64,000 nt of DNA from Cephalotus follicularis (taxonomy: Eukaryota; Streptophyta; Magnoliopsida; Oxalidales; Cephalotaceae): positions 123,085 to 187,084 of the forward strand of contig BDDD01002399.1 of NCBI GenBank assembly GCA_001972305.1. Reading direction: 5' to 3'. A model generated the notes under the pieces. The model saw nothing but the letters and a program-made list of their open reading frames with translations. It ran no database searches and was not told the DNA's origin. A program made the translations under genes and the position numbers. Shown here piece after piece: positions 22,871-35,743 of the stretch. Within the stretch, counting starts at the first letter, position 1. Each line of letters begins with the position of its first letter.

Positions 22871-24020
22871 TCAATATACATACCTCTTGTCTTAGTGTAT
22901 ATCCTTTCACGAGCAATTGCGCTTTAAGAAGGTTTCAACCTTTACCATTAACGACAATCTTCCTCTTGAAGATTTACTTGCATCTGATAGTATTTTAAGC
23001 CTTCGGATGCGTATACCAAGTCCCTCACTTGGTAGTCGTATATGGAGTCCTTTTCGAATTTCATGATCTCTTATCATGTCCTGGAATTAGAGCTCTTCAC
23101 TACTTCCTCGTACCTGACAGGCTCGTCATCATGCTAACGTTAGGTTTGTCAGGGCCTTAATGAGAAAACCTCATTTCTCAGGTGTTGTCAAAAACCTTTG
23201 CCTGATCTCCTCGCTAGAGGAGTGCCTTACCGAGACTCTATCTCAGATTGGGATCATTTCCCAATTATGTCTTTAGAAGAATAAACTTCTAGTTCCTTAT
23301 CATCCCGTGGATTTCTACCTAGTGGAAACTATCTTTGTTTCACCTATCTCCCACTGCTTCCTGCAATCAGGTATTCCTTCTCTAGGAATTTTGCAATACG
23401 TGAAATAAAACCATATTTGTTCACAGGGATGGTAGAAGTAATATCCTAAGCACATCTTAGAATACTCCACAAACTGGCAACGTCTCAACCGTGCCTCCAG
23501 CTTAGAAGGTTTTCGCCTTCTTATATAAACTGGACTGCCTTAACCCTCAAACGGTTTAGGCTGGGTTTCATCCATTTATGATCTCCTTGATCATATGATA
23601 TCCTCTCGATATCGGAGGGTACGAATTTTAAAGGAATCCGGATTAGGATATGCTCTGCCAACAGCAGTGCATTACCGAGAAAAAAAGATTTTGAAGATGT
23701 ATAAAAGACATAATGGACCTTACGATTATCTACTTCTAGTCAAAAATCCATGACCCTTTCTTAGGATTTTAGACCTGTTTTCCTCTTGAAACACTTACCC
23801 AAAATCGTGATAAAACATCGATGATGGTATTGAAGTAGTCAAAATCTCCATTTGCATTAACCGATATTGGTTCACTACCGTCGGTGTGGACTCAACCTAA
23901 TATGTCCACTGTCTTTTCTCAACACTCGGAGAAAGGAGATTTGGTCATCACAACAATAAAACATGGTGCACACGGTGGAAAGGACCACATGTCCTGGATG
24001 TCCAATAGTAAATCCTTAAC
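22871..24020 (-). pseudogene. Copia integrase, E1, heavily decayed
   Basis: Pieces in different minus-strand frames resemble copia integrase in the right order. NANGDFDYFNTIIDVLSRF near 23800-23870 matches the region after the first catalytic Asp. GNALLLAEHILIRIPLK near 23620-23680 and PSLNRLRVKAVQF near 23530-23570 match the C-terminal half. The stretch 22870-23500 corresponds to the linker between integrase and RT. I could not place the second Asp or the Glu with confidence. Confidence 0.6.
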
Positions 24021-26598
24021 CATTGTGTTTATCTAGCATCTCTAGGATGACCTAATCAACAATGCAATAATAATGAAGGATTTATATCTTTTATTAATTT
24101 GTTCCTTTGAATTGTTAATATAATGTTATGGTAATTGTATAAGACATAGATCTCTTTAGTCTACGTGCCTCTTGCACTAACTAGAACATTTAAATGTATA
24201 AGACTAAGAATTTGTACCAAAAATTTGAGCTTGCAGCTCATCTTCTACATATATTACATAGAAACAAAATTCCATACAATGTTCTTTATATATAGAGATC
24301 AAATATTTATTACATAACCATTTACAAAAAATATACAATTCATAAACGCCAACTAAATTGGTGTGAATCCTCGATGCATCACCATGGCGCCAGTCCATAG
24401 CTTTGTCAGCTCTCTCAGCTGTCTAGCGTCTCTCAGCAAACTGCAAAGAGTTACAAATGTTAGTCTCACAATCTGAGCCAACTACTCAAATTGAACTTAC
24501 ATTGTAAACTAGATAAAACATGAAAGTACCTAACCATAAGATATTATGTGCGTTGGACTATAGGAACAGATTATATCTCTTCCAATTACCTTAGATTCAC
24601 ACGATGGAAGTAGTCAAACTCCATATAAAAAATTTAGATCATTTTTCTAGAATGGAATTCCCTTTGCACTAGCTACCTCTTCCTTGGGTTTTAACCCTAG
24701 GAACTTAGATTCACTTGATCTATCTCCCTTGACATTATTCAAGTAGGAAATCGAGACATCACAAACGATCATGACCTCTCTTGGTCAAAATCTACCTTTA
24801 CAGTCCTCGACTGGGTGCCATACAACTCCTCGAGTTGTGTAAGCATGACACACAAGGTTTGTGAGTGCATAACCCGATCATGTAGAATTGTGGCAACATG
24901 CCAACAATTAATAGGGTAAAAGCTCGATAATCGTCGTTCCACAATTTAGCACAACAGGCCTTGTGATGGTCGGATACATCGTTCACTAGCTCGGGATTAT
25001 CTCAGTCATGACATGAGAGACTCTCATGCTCGTGAGAATGTTACGCAACGCGTTTCCATTCAGTGAAATACGGATGTTCAAGTTTTGGAGTGTTTAAACG
25101 TGTTTGAAAAAAGGTTTGTGTTGTTTGCCAATTTGAGTATATAATCAAGTATGTGAAAACTAGCAACCTATATGAGGAAATAGAAAGAGAATATTAACAG
25201 ATCATTCCATTTATGTTATTACCATAATCCTTGGTCTTTTGTAATTATGGCTTCTCCCACTATTCTAATCGTATCCCACACTTCCAATGTGGAACTCGAG
25301 AAGCCTCTTGCCTCATAGTGGGGATCGGAATCTATCCCGCCCTATCATGATCTCAGCTTTGGCATGACAAACCACAATAGCGAATAGTTAGGCTTAAAGC
25401 ACCATATTTACATTAGGACCACTTGCCCAAAATGTAAGATCCGATACAAGTTACGGCCTCCCAGCCCATACAATCCACAGCATTGGCATGCCAATAGTAT
25501 AACCCCGGTATAAGTCCAAACCCAAAATCCTCAAAGAAATAAACCTGTTTTGACACCCACACGCTTTGGCCGGTCAGAGTACCAAAACATGATTATTTCC
25601 TTCCAATGCACCTCACACTGAAATAGAACAAAAATGGTCATACGGGGGACCTCTGCTTTGGCAATGCTATCCCCAATATGTCCACACCATTCAACGAAAA
25701 CTATGGAAGGGCAACGACGGAACAACCTTATGTCCCACAGCTTATGGACTTATTATTTCACCTGTTTGGAGGAATTTGGTCTCATCAAATTTTATATATT
25801 ACCATGCCGTTAATTAGATTAATTTTATCTTCCAATCCAATTGAGCGGCTTAGCATGCTTGACGTGTTTGGATTGTTTGCAAAAAATAAATCAACCATCT
25901 CATGCAACCTATTTCCCACTTAGAAATAAATATGGCCTGGCCAGGGACTAAATCTATGAGTCATCACACATGCCAATGTGACCACTCGATCTCCTAGGTG
26001 AACTATTTAAAACTACATTATTACAAAATGCACCACGATACATGGCCTTCACTTGGTCTTGTAATTTCCTTTACCTTCCTCTACAAGCTCCTTTGTTATT
26101 CTTCTCTTCTTTGTTTACAAAAAGAAATTTCTCAAAATACATTTAAAAAATAAAGAACATAACACAAATGGGAGGGAGAGAGAGAATAATAGAAATAAGG
26201 AATCAATGGTGCTCGCAGGCAACCAAATTACAGACCAAATAAAAGCACAAGTTAACAAATCAAATTAAACCATCCACAAAAGAAATCAAAAGTTAGGTCC
26301 AGTCCCATAACCAGCCATCATGCATAAGACATTTAAAATCTACATCCACTATAGACTTTAAATAAACACAAGTAATTTCAATTTTCGATGGCCAATCAAA
26401 ATAATTTTGACAAGTCCGCCGACATTCCAATAAACCTCCCACTAGATTATTTAAAACCTAGTTTCCCGAAAATAAAAATAAAAATTTATTTTATAAAACA
26501 ACCACGGGAAGGGAATTAAACCAGAATTTCAGGTACTTTAATTCTTCCAAAATAGCCACCAAAACCGAAATTAAAGTCCAATTGAAATTAAACGGATC
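24021..26598 (-). mobile_element. 5' internal region of copia E1 (gag and leader, unreadable)
   Basis: This is where gag and the leader of E1 should lie. The open frames here (24204-24398, 24798-24986, 25531-25725) show no capsid motif or zinc knuckle that I can recognise. The last 1.4 kb before the primer site is AT-rich with no clear frame. It may be a decayed gag or sequence that replaced it. Confidence 0.5.
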
Positions 26599-26610
26599 GC
26601 TCTGATACCA
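26599..26610 (-). other. Primer binding site of copia E1 (initiator tRNA-Met type)
   Basis: On the minus strand it reads TGGTATCAGAGC, the exact plant initiator tRNA-Met site, two bases inside the end of the 5' LTR. Confidence 0.92.
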
Positions 26611-26612
26611 CT

Positions 26613-29164
26613 TGTTGGAAACCTGGCAAGGGTTCCCGATCGATTTGGTCATAGGACGCAAGTGTGTATAATTTTAAATTTTTCAAAAACACCAAAACAG
26701 CTAGTCATGGTCCAGAATTACATCTTAGTACCAAATAGAAAACCCTAGGATCTCCGTTTAATTAACAATCGAACTAAAACAAGATCAAGCATGCACATAA
26801 AGATAAACCGAACACGCGTCGGTAACAAAAAAGGGAAAGAGGGAAGCAATCATACCAACGTCGGAGGCTCCACCACTTTGCCGTGACACACTTGCAGTGG
26901 CAAATGCTGGTCACCGGTAGCATCGCCGGTTTTCGGACATTCCACGTTTTGTCCAAACTTGACACCAACGGACTCGAAAAAGATAGCTCAACCCGAAACT
27001 GGAGGAGACTCGCCCGGAACCGCACCGGAACACGGCGGCCAGAGGCGGCAACTCACTGAGTTCGGACTCAGTGAGTCTCGGTCAACACGCCATTGACAGG
27101 CCCTGACATATGTGGACGCTAACACCTCGACGAACACACTGGTGGCGACTCGGCAAGACTCGGCCAGGAACGCCAAGAACGACCAACGGCGAGTCACGGG
27201 GTTGACTCGCTGTATGTCACCAGCGGCCGCCAAGCCACCAAATGACTCAGCTAACCCAGCCTGACACACCCCAACCTAAGACTCGCTATGACTCAGCGCG
27301 GAACGCCAAGTCACAGCATCCCGATGCGTCAACTCGCCCGGTAGACTCACCAAACGCAAAATGGCCGGAAAACGACCGAGAAAAGCAAAACAAAGATCAA
27401 AATGGATAGAGCCATAGATTGGCTCCACCCACTGTGATCAACGGCGATTGAAGAGATGCCGGGAGCAAGCGGTGGTAGAAAACGCGGTCTGCCGCCAGGG
27501 AGAAAAGAGAGGAGAATGAGGGAGAAAGCGAGGAGGAGGCTTACCGTGGAAGGTCGCATGCCTCTTCCCGGGCACCGGTACGAAGCGCCATCATCTTCTT
27601 CTCCTAGAAACGGGTCCCCTGTGAGCAACGCACGAGTCGCGTTCTCTCTCGGTTAAAGCGCACGCCAGGCGCTGGGAGAGAATGTGAGGGAGAGAATGGG
27701 AGAGAGTGTGAGAGAGATTACGAGAGAGATTTTAAAAATAGAGTTTAAAATGCATTTTTGACTTAATAAATAATTCTCTCTCTTTCTCTCTTATTTTTCT
27801 TTTCTCCTTTAATTAAAATCTCTTTCAATTTTAATTTTGTTTCTCCTTTCTGTAAATTAAAGACTCTCTCTTTAATTTTGATTTAATAAAATTAAATCAT
27901 GCTCCTGCTTCAAATCACTTATATATCAAGATGACTATTAGTGGAACAGAAAACAAACCACTAATGTCAAAATAATATATACTAGTTAAAAACTATATTT
28001 ACCACCCAGCGAGCATGTGTGCAGCATGCGTCACTTTTCCAATAATCAGGCGGGACCCGAAAGCCCGGTGGATTTCCGGTACGATGATAAATTTCTCAGA
28101 AAATCCCTAAGTTATGGTACGACTATCCAGCTAATAGTCCCGGTGTGATATATAATCACCCCCAGATCCGCAGACCAAAAAGCACCACGTATATCATCCG
28201 TTAACCAGTTTCCCAGTACTTTATCACTGTCATCGGTTTGCATGCCATGTATCCTTCATCATCTCGGCTCTGACCGGGGACTAGGGTTTTGATAAATGTC
28301 ACCCTTAGGAAAAACCGCGATAACTATAATTCTATGAACACACTGAGACTATGGAATATATCCCTGAAAACCTCTCGTTCCCAATCTCCCAGTACCCTGC
28401 CGGGAATTTTAAGTCTTCAACGGTCATAGATGTTATAGAGCCTATAACCCTCAACACGGGTGTGACGATGACATCTTGTGCATCTCAATGTAGCTCCCAC
28501 AAGGCCCAAAGACAACCCTTTTGCCAGCACGTGGCTAGTGCTGGGGAAGGCGGAAATCAAAGCCAAGCAGTTACTACACAACGTATGCCAGCCGCTCAGG
28601 TATAACGATACAATGTAAATCACATGTGATCTACTAGTCAACTTTGACTAAGCACTACCGCGACAATAGGAACTCTATTGACAGAGGTGTTGACTCTCCA
28701 AATAGATAACTTATGGTGGGTCGGTTCAATGTCGTGCCTCTGCACGCACCCCGCATCAGCTTTAGGGTAAAACCCAAATGGCAATGAGATGATCGATCCT
28801 CCTTTACCATTCAGAGCAAGCATAACACGGAAAGTCTTTGCAGTTCATCAATTGCCCTAAGAAAGTGAACCTATGACTTGGAACTTTTGCCACAAGGGAG
28901 TAAGGATCTCATTCTCATAACCTCTTAGGCACGAGATCCAACCCTTTACGGACAGGGCGCTATATGTGTATTCTGTTGGCATGGTGATCAACTGATCCTT
29001 AGAGACGGTATGGGATAATACATATCGACAGATACCAATCTTTTACTGAAAATGCACAATAAAACATGAATGGAACTAAGAATGTACCATTCAAGAGTGT
29101 GTCATATGTCAACAACATATGTCTGTAGCCTTCTCGTGGCTTGCAGGGACACCCTAATCTAACA
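26613..29164 (-). mobile_element. 5' LTR of copia E1
   Basis: 2552 bp, beginning TGTTAGATTAGGG on the minus strand at 29164 and ending CCAACA at 26613. It aligns along its full length with 18968-21543, with small indels and many transitions. Confidence 0.9.
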
Positions 29165-29499
29165 CCAATCTCAAACAGCGATTGAAGCTTCAGAAGATAG
29201 ACAAAGAAGAAAGAAGAAACATGAAAGCTCACTCTTTCAAATGCTTCTTCAGGCGTGAGATGATGGATGTGATGTCTGCCGAAAGCCAACTTCCAAAGCT
29301 TCCTAAGTAAGCTTTGCACACTTCCCAACACCAATCAAATCTCTCTTATCTCTTATCACATTTAGCCTCAACCAAGCCCAAAGCCAAACTAACACTTCTC
29401 CAAGAAAAGAGCCCAAGCCGTCCATAACCAAGGAGAAAAAAAAAATTCCCTCCAAGCCCCAAACATCAATTTACCCAAAAATTAAAGCGGGTCGTTATA
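29165..29499 (-). mobile_element. Solo LTR A, 5'-terminal segment
   Basis: It is homologous, inverted, to 61340-61660 of copy A2. On the minus strand it starts TATAACGACCCGC where A2 has TGTAACGACTCGC, so the terminal TG has become TA. The flank AATAC (29500-29504) is the presumed target duplication. Confidence 0.75.
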
Positions 29500-30355
29500 A
29501 ATACTGCGATAACTATGAATCTATGATCGCACTGAGACTATCGGTAGACCTCCCATGGGAACCTCTCGTTCCCAGTCCACCTATGCGTATCAGGACTTTT
29601 AAGTTTGTAACGTACATAGATAAATAGAGCCGGTCACCCTCAGCCCAGGTGTGACGATCCCCTATTGCGCACTCGCCCATACATCTTAATGCAGCTCCCA
29701 CAAGACCCAAAGACAACCCTTTTGCCAACACCTGGCTAGTGCTGGGGAAGACAAAATCAAAGTCAAGCAATCACCACACAATGCATGTCAGCCACTCAGG
29801 TCAAAGGAGAGAATGTAGGCTATAGCCCTACTAGTCACCATAGACTATACACTACCGAGACCATAGGAATCCTATTGACAATGGGTATTGACTATCTAAA
29901 TAGGTTTCCTATTGGTGGGTCAGTTCAGTGTCACGCTCTCTAGTATACACTTCACATTTAGCTTTAGGGATAAACCCAAATGGCTATGAGACATCCATCC
30001 TCCACTGCTAACCCAGGAGCAAGCTTAACGTGACAAGTCTTCACGGCTCATCAATGGCCCAAAGAAAGTGAACCTATGACTTGGAACATTTGTCACAGGG
30101 AATAAGGATCTCATTCTCATAGCCCTCTCGGCACGAGATCCAACCCTTTGGATGTGATAGGGCGCTATATGACATACAGTTAATTACGTATAATTATACT
30201 ATTCCTTTTGGTTTGTTGGGATGAGCCACATAGCATTGCCAATAAATGAATATGCACATGAAATATGAATGGAATTCAAAATTGTATTAATTAAGAGTGT
30301 ATATGTACAACCAACAAGCCATATCGTGGCATACAGAGACACCCCTAACCTAACA
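29500..30355 (-). mobile_element. Copia LTR E3, right part
   Basis: It continues the copia LTR interrupted at 5690 and aligns with E1 at 20690-21543. The end CCCCTAACCTAACA at 30342-30355 is the LTR terminus (TGTTAGG on the minus strand). No polypurine tract follows; the next bases, ACTAG, lead into another copia LTR. E3 is therefore probably a solo LTR. Confidence 0.75.
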
Positions 30356-31255
30356 ACTAGGTCTTGGTGAAATAAAATCAAGAAAGGGAGAAGAAGAAAT
30401 CAATCTCTAAGCTTGTGAAATGAAGATGAGAAAACAAACCGTAGGAGAGCTCTTCCCTTTCTTCTTCTTCTCTTCTAAAAATTTTGCCACTTTGAGAAGT
30501 GAGACAAGTTAGCTTCTTTGAGAAGCCAGTCTCCCTTTTAATAAAGATAAGTAAGAGTGTGGGAGATTAGGACTAGTGTCACCATCCAATGGTAACACAT
30601 CTCCCACATTCTCCACCACATATTTATTAACAACATTATTTTACTACTTTGCCACCAAGACATAAATGTCCAACATTAAAGAGATATTATTCTCGAGTAG
30701 GGACCCAAAAGTCCCGGTTATTATTAATAATGCCGATATATTACAAAAATGCACCTAGAGCTCAGAATTGCCATTCTAAATAGTCTTAGACCTATTTAAA
30801 TGGTCCCGAACTGATATCCAATATTATCCATGTAACAAATTAATCTAATTAATTTTCTCATTATTTATCACACACTTCCATAACATGTGACTTTTTCCTT
30901 TCATCATTTACCGTGTAATATGATCGCTCGTCATACTTGGCCCCGACTAAGGTGCGTGTCAACCCTAATTTTACCTCAGTAAATAAATGTCTGATCATTA
31001 CTATGACTTATGGTAGACCTTCATGGAAATCCAATTTCCAGTCTACCTTAACATTGGCCAAGGATTTAAACAGTCCACAGTATAATCAGACAAAATAGAG
31101 CCAATCACCTTCACTCAGGTGCGATGATCCCATTTTGCGCACCCACTTATATTCATACAGATTCCGTCAAGCCCAAAGACCACCTGTTTGTCAGTCCCGC
31201 GAGTGGACTAAGTAGGGTGGAGATCAAAGCAAGATAGTCTTTATACAATATAGAG
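30356..31255 (-). mobile_element. Copia LTR E5, left part
   Basis: The conserved copia LTR block (TAGAGCC, then a CTCAGGTG and GATCCC motif near 31115-31135) shows this is a third, more diverged copia LTR. It stops at the TAGAG target duplication of Athila F (31251-31255) and resumes after the second TAGAG at 57906. Confidence 0.75.
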
Positions 31256-31863
31256 TGTTTAGCATAAAATGTGTTATTCTTAATGATCTATTTATTATAT
31301 TTTTATGCTTGAAACAGACAACTTTGGTTGTGTTGTATTGATTTTCTGGTACAAGGCCAAAAAGATCAAAAGGCATTAATACTAGTCAAATTGGCATGAA
31401 TTGAAGACAAGAAGATCAAAGCTTGAAGAACTGACAATTTTCTGCAGAATACAAGACAAAGCGTTGACGGGTTGCACTTAAGCGTCGACGCTCAGACACT
31501 AAGCGCTGATGGAATTTTTGTAAGCGTCGACGCTAGAGCCTTTGAGCAACTCACACAACTCTCTGTACTAAAGCGTCAATGGTCATATGGAAAGCGTCAG
31601 TGCATAAAGATCAAACGCCAGCGGTTAAGAGACAAAATGTCAGTGCTTTGGTACAGAGAGTTCAAAAATTGATGATACGCCTAAAGCGGCAATGCTTTAA
31701 AGGAAAGCGTCAACGCTTTACCCAAACCGCCAACATCATATACAAAGCCTTAGTGGTTGCGATTGAAGACTGAACAAAGTGCACAAACCGACTACGCTTT
31801 CAACATAAGCATCAACGCTTACGATGCATCAGGCAATAGAAAAATTGAAAGTTTTAGATTTTT
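31256..31863 (+). mobile_element. 5' LTR of F, first part
   Basis: It aligns with 56412-57015 of the 3' LTR. It contains the 21-bp palindrome array and stops at the T-run target of element G. Confidence 0.9.
31461..31830. repeat. 21-bp palindrome array GCGTCGACGC in LTR F
   Basis: Units start at 31461, 31482, 31503 and 31524; then 31573, 31594, 31615 and about 31637; then 31686, 31707, about 31727 and about 31747; more decayed units follow near 31788 and 31809. Steps within a group are 20-22 bp and groups begin 112-113 bp apart. The best units are exact GCGTCGACGC (31482, 31524). The same array, more mutated, is at about 56612-56970 in the 3' LTR. Confidence 0.85.
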
Positions 31864-32382
31864 TGTCACACCCCGTTTTCCAAATAAGAGACAACATATA
31901 TGGAGATATCAGTTAGTATAATCCAGCATTCAACAATATCATTAATCAATTTTCATTAACAAAAGCGGAAGCATTCATAAACTGGATTACCTAAAAATAT
32001 TATCCGCACGCAGCCCATACTACGTGCATACACAATACCAACAATTATCCTTTTACATATTGGAAATGTAAAGCATAACAACAACGGAGTATGATCGTTC
32101 ATTACAGATACAAAACGACATAAATTAACAACCTTAAGCAGATAGAAGCTCTACAATAAAGCTTCAGCAGCACTTGCCCGAACGCCTTCACTTAATCTGA
32201 AATTTTAGGGGGTTAGCCATTGTCCTCACTTGGCTAAGCAGGAATAATGCATGATAAGGAATATATAAATGCAACATGTATGACATTTTATATTTAAAAC
32301 AACATATTTAAGTATTCCAATATATAAGCAATCATGCCACGTGGCCATAGACAGTACAATTCAAGAATACCGCACAAGGGTA

Positions 32383-32576
32383 NNNNNNNNNNNNNNNNNN
32401 NNNNNNNNNNNNNNNNNNNNNNNNNNNNNNNNNNNNNNNNNNNNNNNNNNNNNNNNNNNNNNNNNNNNNNNNNNNNNNNNNNNNNNNNNNNNNNNNNNNN
32501 NNNNNNNNNNNNNNNNNNNNNNNNNNNNNNNNNNNNNNNNNNNNNNNNNNNNNNNNNNNNNNNNNNNNNNNNNNNN
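32383..32576. other. Assembly gap of 194 N
   Basis: All bases are N. The flanks correspond in LTR C to about 8829 and 9345, so the missing sequence is likely nearer 500 bp than 194 bp. Confidence 0.95.
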
Positions 32577-32883
32577 GTTCAATTCTTTGAAAGTAAGGGA
32601 ACAATAGTGTTTATGAACACCCAAACTAGTATATACTAATTGTAACAGTAGCATATACAGCAAAATAGTAAAGTACAGCAACAATTCAAGGATTCAATAA
32701 GGTCATTAACATACCGTAGTCATTCTGGCACAACTCTCACAAAGAATGCATACGTTGTTTAATGTCTAAAATGTAATTATATAAGGCCAGGATTGACTGT
32801 TACAATCATCCCATATGGAGGCCAGGGTAATTACATTCAATTTAAGGCCTAAACAGTACCTATATCAGAAATTTATCTCAGGA

Positions 32884-32996
32884 CAGTCGACCGTTCCCAA
32901 GAACAGTCAGCTGTTTTGATTTAGTAGTCGACTGTTTGTTCTTAACAGTCGACTGGTTTGATTGAGTAGTCAACTGTCATGAAGAACAGTCGACTT
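32884..32996. repeat. CAGTCGACTG palindrome array in LTR G
   Basis: Units start at 32884, 32904, 32925, 32946, 32967 and 32987 (steps 20, 21, 21, 21, 20). A second cluster lies at about 33828-33906. The 5' LTR has matching arrays at about 39240-39352 and 40227-40306. Confidence 0.9.
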
Positions 32997-34078
32997 CTTT
33001 GCCCAGAAATCGGCAGACAGTAACAGGGCATGCATGTTCAATGTCCAAATACATATGCAACAACACATGCAATCAAACAGGAAATTATCCACACATGATA
33101 TGCACATTATATCTTCGAAAACATGTGAATACCCCAACCTGAAATGCTATCCTGGAATCAAATTGAGTTGATTCCTCTCTTTGAGTTCCAAGTTCTTCAC
33201 CCAACTCAATCTTCCAAAATCTAGTAATTAATCTATATGGTTGCATGTATACAGGTTTAGATATCAACACCAGTACGTTCATCTAGTTATCTAGTCATGA
33301 TAACAACAAAATCGGAACCAGAAGCTTACAATAAATTTTCTAAGTTCCATTTTCCATTTCCTAACTAACCAAGTTCAATCTCCAATTTCCAGCCTTATTG
33401 CTGATGATCATGTTTAATCAGTATGGTTATAGAACGAGTATGTTACTGTTTAACTATAACGTCAACAATAACAGAACTTGGAGCTTACCAGGAAATCAAG
33501 CTTCAACTCCTCCTTTGAACTCCAATCCTCCAACATGCAAGCTTCAAGAATTCCAGCAAGATCTCCTCTATCCTCAGTGTTTTCTAACACTCACACTCTA
33601 TTCTAACAGCTGATATAGAGGCTTAGGAGCCTTAGAACTCGTCATATTACATTAACTCGGCCATCTCTTTTCTTTCCCTCACATGCATTACTTCCATTCA
33701 CTTTCTCTCCTTTCAATCTTCTGTTTGTAGGTGGCTGGTCTACAGAGCACATGCAAGGCACTCCTCTTGCATGTTATGGCAGCTGCTATGTCTCACATGC
33801 ATGCACAGACACCTGTTCTGTGCCGTTCCAGTCGACTTTCTTTAACAGGCAGTCGACTGTCACACTACGAACCACCAGTCGACTGTTGCCCTATGATAGT
33901 CGACTGTTTGAGCTGATTTTTGGGTTCCTTAAGTTTGTTTTACGATTTTTTGCATCTCAATTCAACCCAAGCATTCACTAATCACAATTCTCATGATAAT
34001 TGGACAAATAATCTCAACAAAATGTATATTTTATTTAAAATGTACAATACACATTAATTGGAAATCGAGGTCATTACA

Positions 34079-34093
34079 TTCTCCCCTCCTTAA
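34079..34093 (-). other. Polypurine tract of chromovirus G
   Basis: On the minus strand AAGGAGGGGAGAA leads into TGTAATGACC. Confidence 0.82.
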
Positions 34094-34117
34094 AAAAATT
34101 CATCCCAGAATTTAGCT

Positions 34118-34471
34118 TTACAACCCGAATAAGTGAGGAAATGTCTCTATCATTTCAGCTTCACGTTCCCAAGGAGCTTCCTCAGATCTGTGAAAACGCC
34201 ACATTACTTTTACCATAGGAATAGTTTTATTCCTTATCACCTTCTCCATTCGATCCATGATCCTGGTCGGCCTCTCTTCATAAGATAATTTATTACTGAT
34301 GAATCTAGGGTCGTAGCTCAATATGTGAGATGGGTCGGGTACGTATTTCTGTAACATGGAAACGTGAAATACGTTATGCACACTCGACAGACTGGGTGGT
34401 AGCGCAATATGATAGGCCACATCCCCCACTCTCTCCAGTATCTCATAAGGTCCAATATACCTTGGAGCCAA
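34118..34471 (-). pseudogene. Integrase tail and chromodomain, chromovirus G
   Basis: The 117-codon frame starts MAPRYIGPYEILERVGDVAY, which holds the GPY motif of the integrase C-terminus. It continues through HNVFHVSMLQKYVPDPSH and ends VKVMWRFHRSEEAPWEREAE, the chromodomain. It stays open where C has a stop. A stop near 34540 separates it from the integrase core. Confidence 0.9.
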
Positions 34472-34537
34472 CTTTCCCTTGAGGCGAAAACGGTGTACCC
34501 CTTTCGAAGGCGAGATCTTCAGGAAAACATGATCTCC

Positions 34538-35743
34538 CTAATCGAATTCTAGCTTTCTCCTCTTGTTATCGGCGTAACTTTTCTGCCGGCTCTGTATAGC
34601 TAGTAGTCTCTTCTTGATTATTTCCACTTTATCAGTGGTCTCTTGTACCAAGTCGGTTCCTAGCACTTGTCTCTCACCCACTTCGTCCCAGCAAATAGGT
34701 GATCTACACTTTCTCCCATACAAGGCTTCATAGGGAGCCATTTCAATGCTGGTGTGATAGCTGTTGTTGCAAGAGAACTCAATCAGTGCCAGATGATCCT
34801 CCCAACTACCAACAAAATCAATCATAGAAGCCCACAACATATCCTCCAGAGTTTGAATGGTACGCTCGGACTGTCCGTCGGTCAGTGGGTGGAATGCGGT
34901 GCTAAAGTTCAAGGCTGTTCCCATCACTGCTTGGAACTTCTTCCAGAATCTTGAAGTGAATCTAGCATCACGGTCACAAACAATACTGACAGGCACTCCA
35001 TGCAATCTCACTATCTCCCGGATATACAATCGAGCAAGCTTCTTGATAGAATACGTCATGTTCATTGGAAGAAAGTGAGCAGACTTAGTGAGTCTGTCCA
35101 CTACAACCCATACTGCTTCATGCTGATTTTGTGACCTTGGTAATCCTGACACGAAGTCCATGGTCACATGCTCCCATTTCCACTCAACCACTGGTAACGA
35201 TTGTAACAGCCCCACAGGTTTCTGATGTTCAGCCTTCACTCTCTGACAGGTAAAACATCTTGCTACATATTCGGTAATCTTTCTTTTCATACCACTCCAC
35301 CAGTAGTTCTTTTTCAGGTCATGCCACATCTTGGAACTTCCAGGGTGAACACTGTATTTTGACTTGTGGGCTTGTTGCAGTAGCTCATCCTTGATGCTCT
35401 CGTCATCCGGAACACATATCCTTCCTCGGAACCTCAATATACCATCCGTATGGATGAAGAATCTAGAATCAGTGTCTAGGTTCTCACGAATACTCCATAA
35501 CTCGGTGTCACTGTACTGAGCAGTCAGAATACGCTCCAGAAGTTCCGGTTGTGCTCTAAGATTTGCCATAATAACCCCTCGGGAAACCATGAATGGATTC
35601 CATCTCAAAAATTCCTCCAATAGCTTCCATTGTGAAACCATTGCTCCGGCAATCATTGCCTTGCGACTCACCGCATCTGCCACTACATTTGCCTTTCCTG
35701 GGTGGTATTGAATGTTACAGTTGTAATCATTAAAGAACTCCAC
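34538..35743 (-). pseudogene. RNase H end and integrase, chromovirus G
   Basis: The 401-codon frame begins in the RNase H end ([19 protein letters not shown]). It then runs through the whole integrase: zinc-binding HKSKYSVHPGSSKMWHDL and CFTCQRVK (residues about 128-170), catalytic Asp in HVTMDFVSGLP (about 195), Asp in SIVCDRDARFTSRFW (about 258), and Glu in TDGQSERTIQTLEDML (about 295). One change, HPLTDG for HPQTDG, precedes the Glu. This is the best preserved integrase in the window. Confidence 0.93.

Larger units (their letters stand above)
18968..29164 (-). mobile_element. Complete Ty1/copia element E1
   Basis: Two LTRs of about 2.55 kb flank a 5.1-kb internal region with a primer site at one end and a copia-type polypurine tract at the other. 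The flanks CCAAC (18963-18967) and CCAAT (29165-29169) form a 4-of-5 target duplication inside solo LTR A. The pol order, integrase before RT and RNase H, is that of copia. All frames are decayed. Confidence 0.92.
31864..34078 (-). mobile_element. 3' LTR of chromovirus G, containing a sequence gap
   Basis: On the minus strand it starts TGTAATGACC at 34078 and ends GGGGTGTGACA at 31864. The gap at 32383-32576 lies in the middle. Palindrome arrays lie at 32884-32996 and about 33827-33905. Confidence 0.88.

Noticed and set aside
24204..24398. Open frame as gag or an env-like gene of copia E1
   Set aside because: No capsid motif, zinc knuckle, signal peptide pattern or conserved match is visible; it is short and surrounded by stops.
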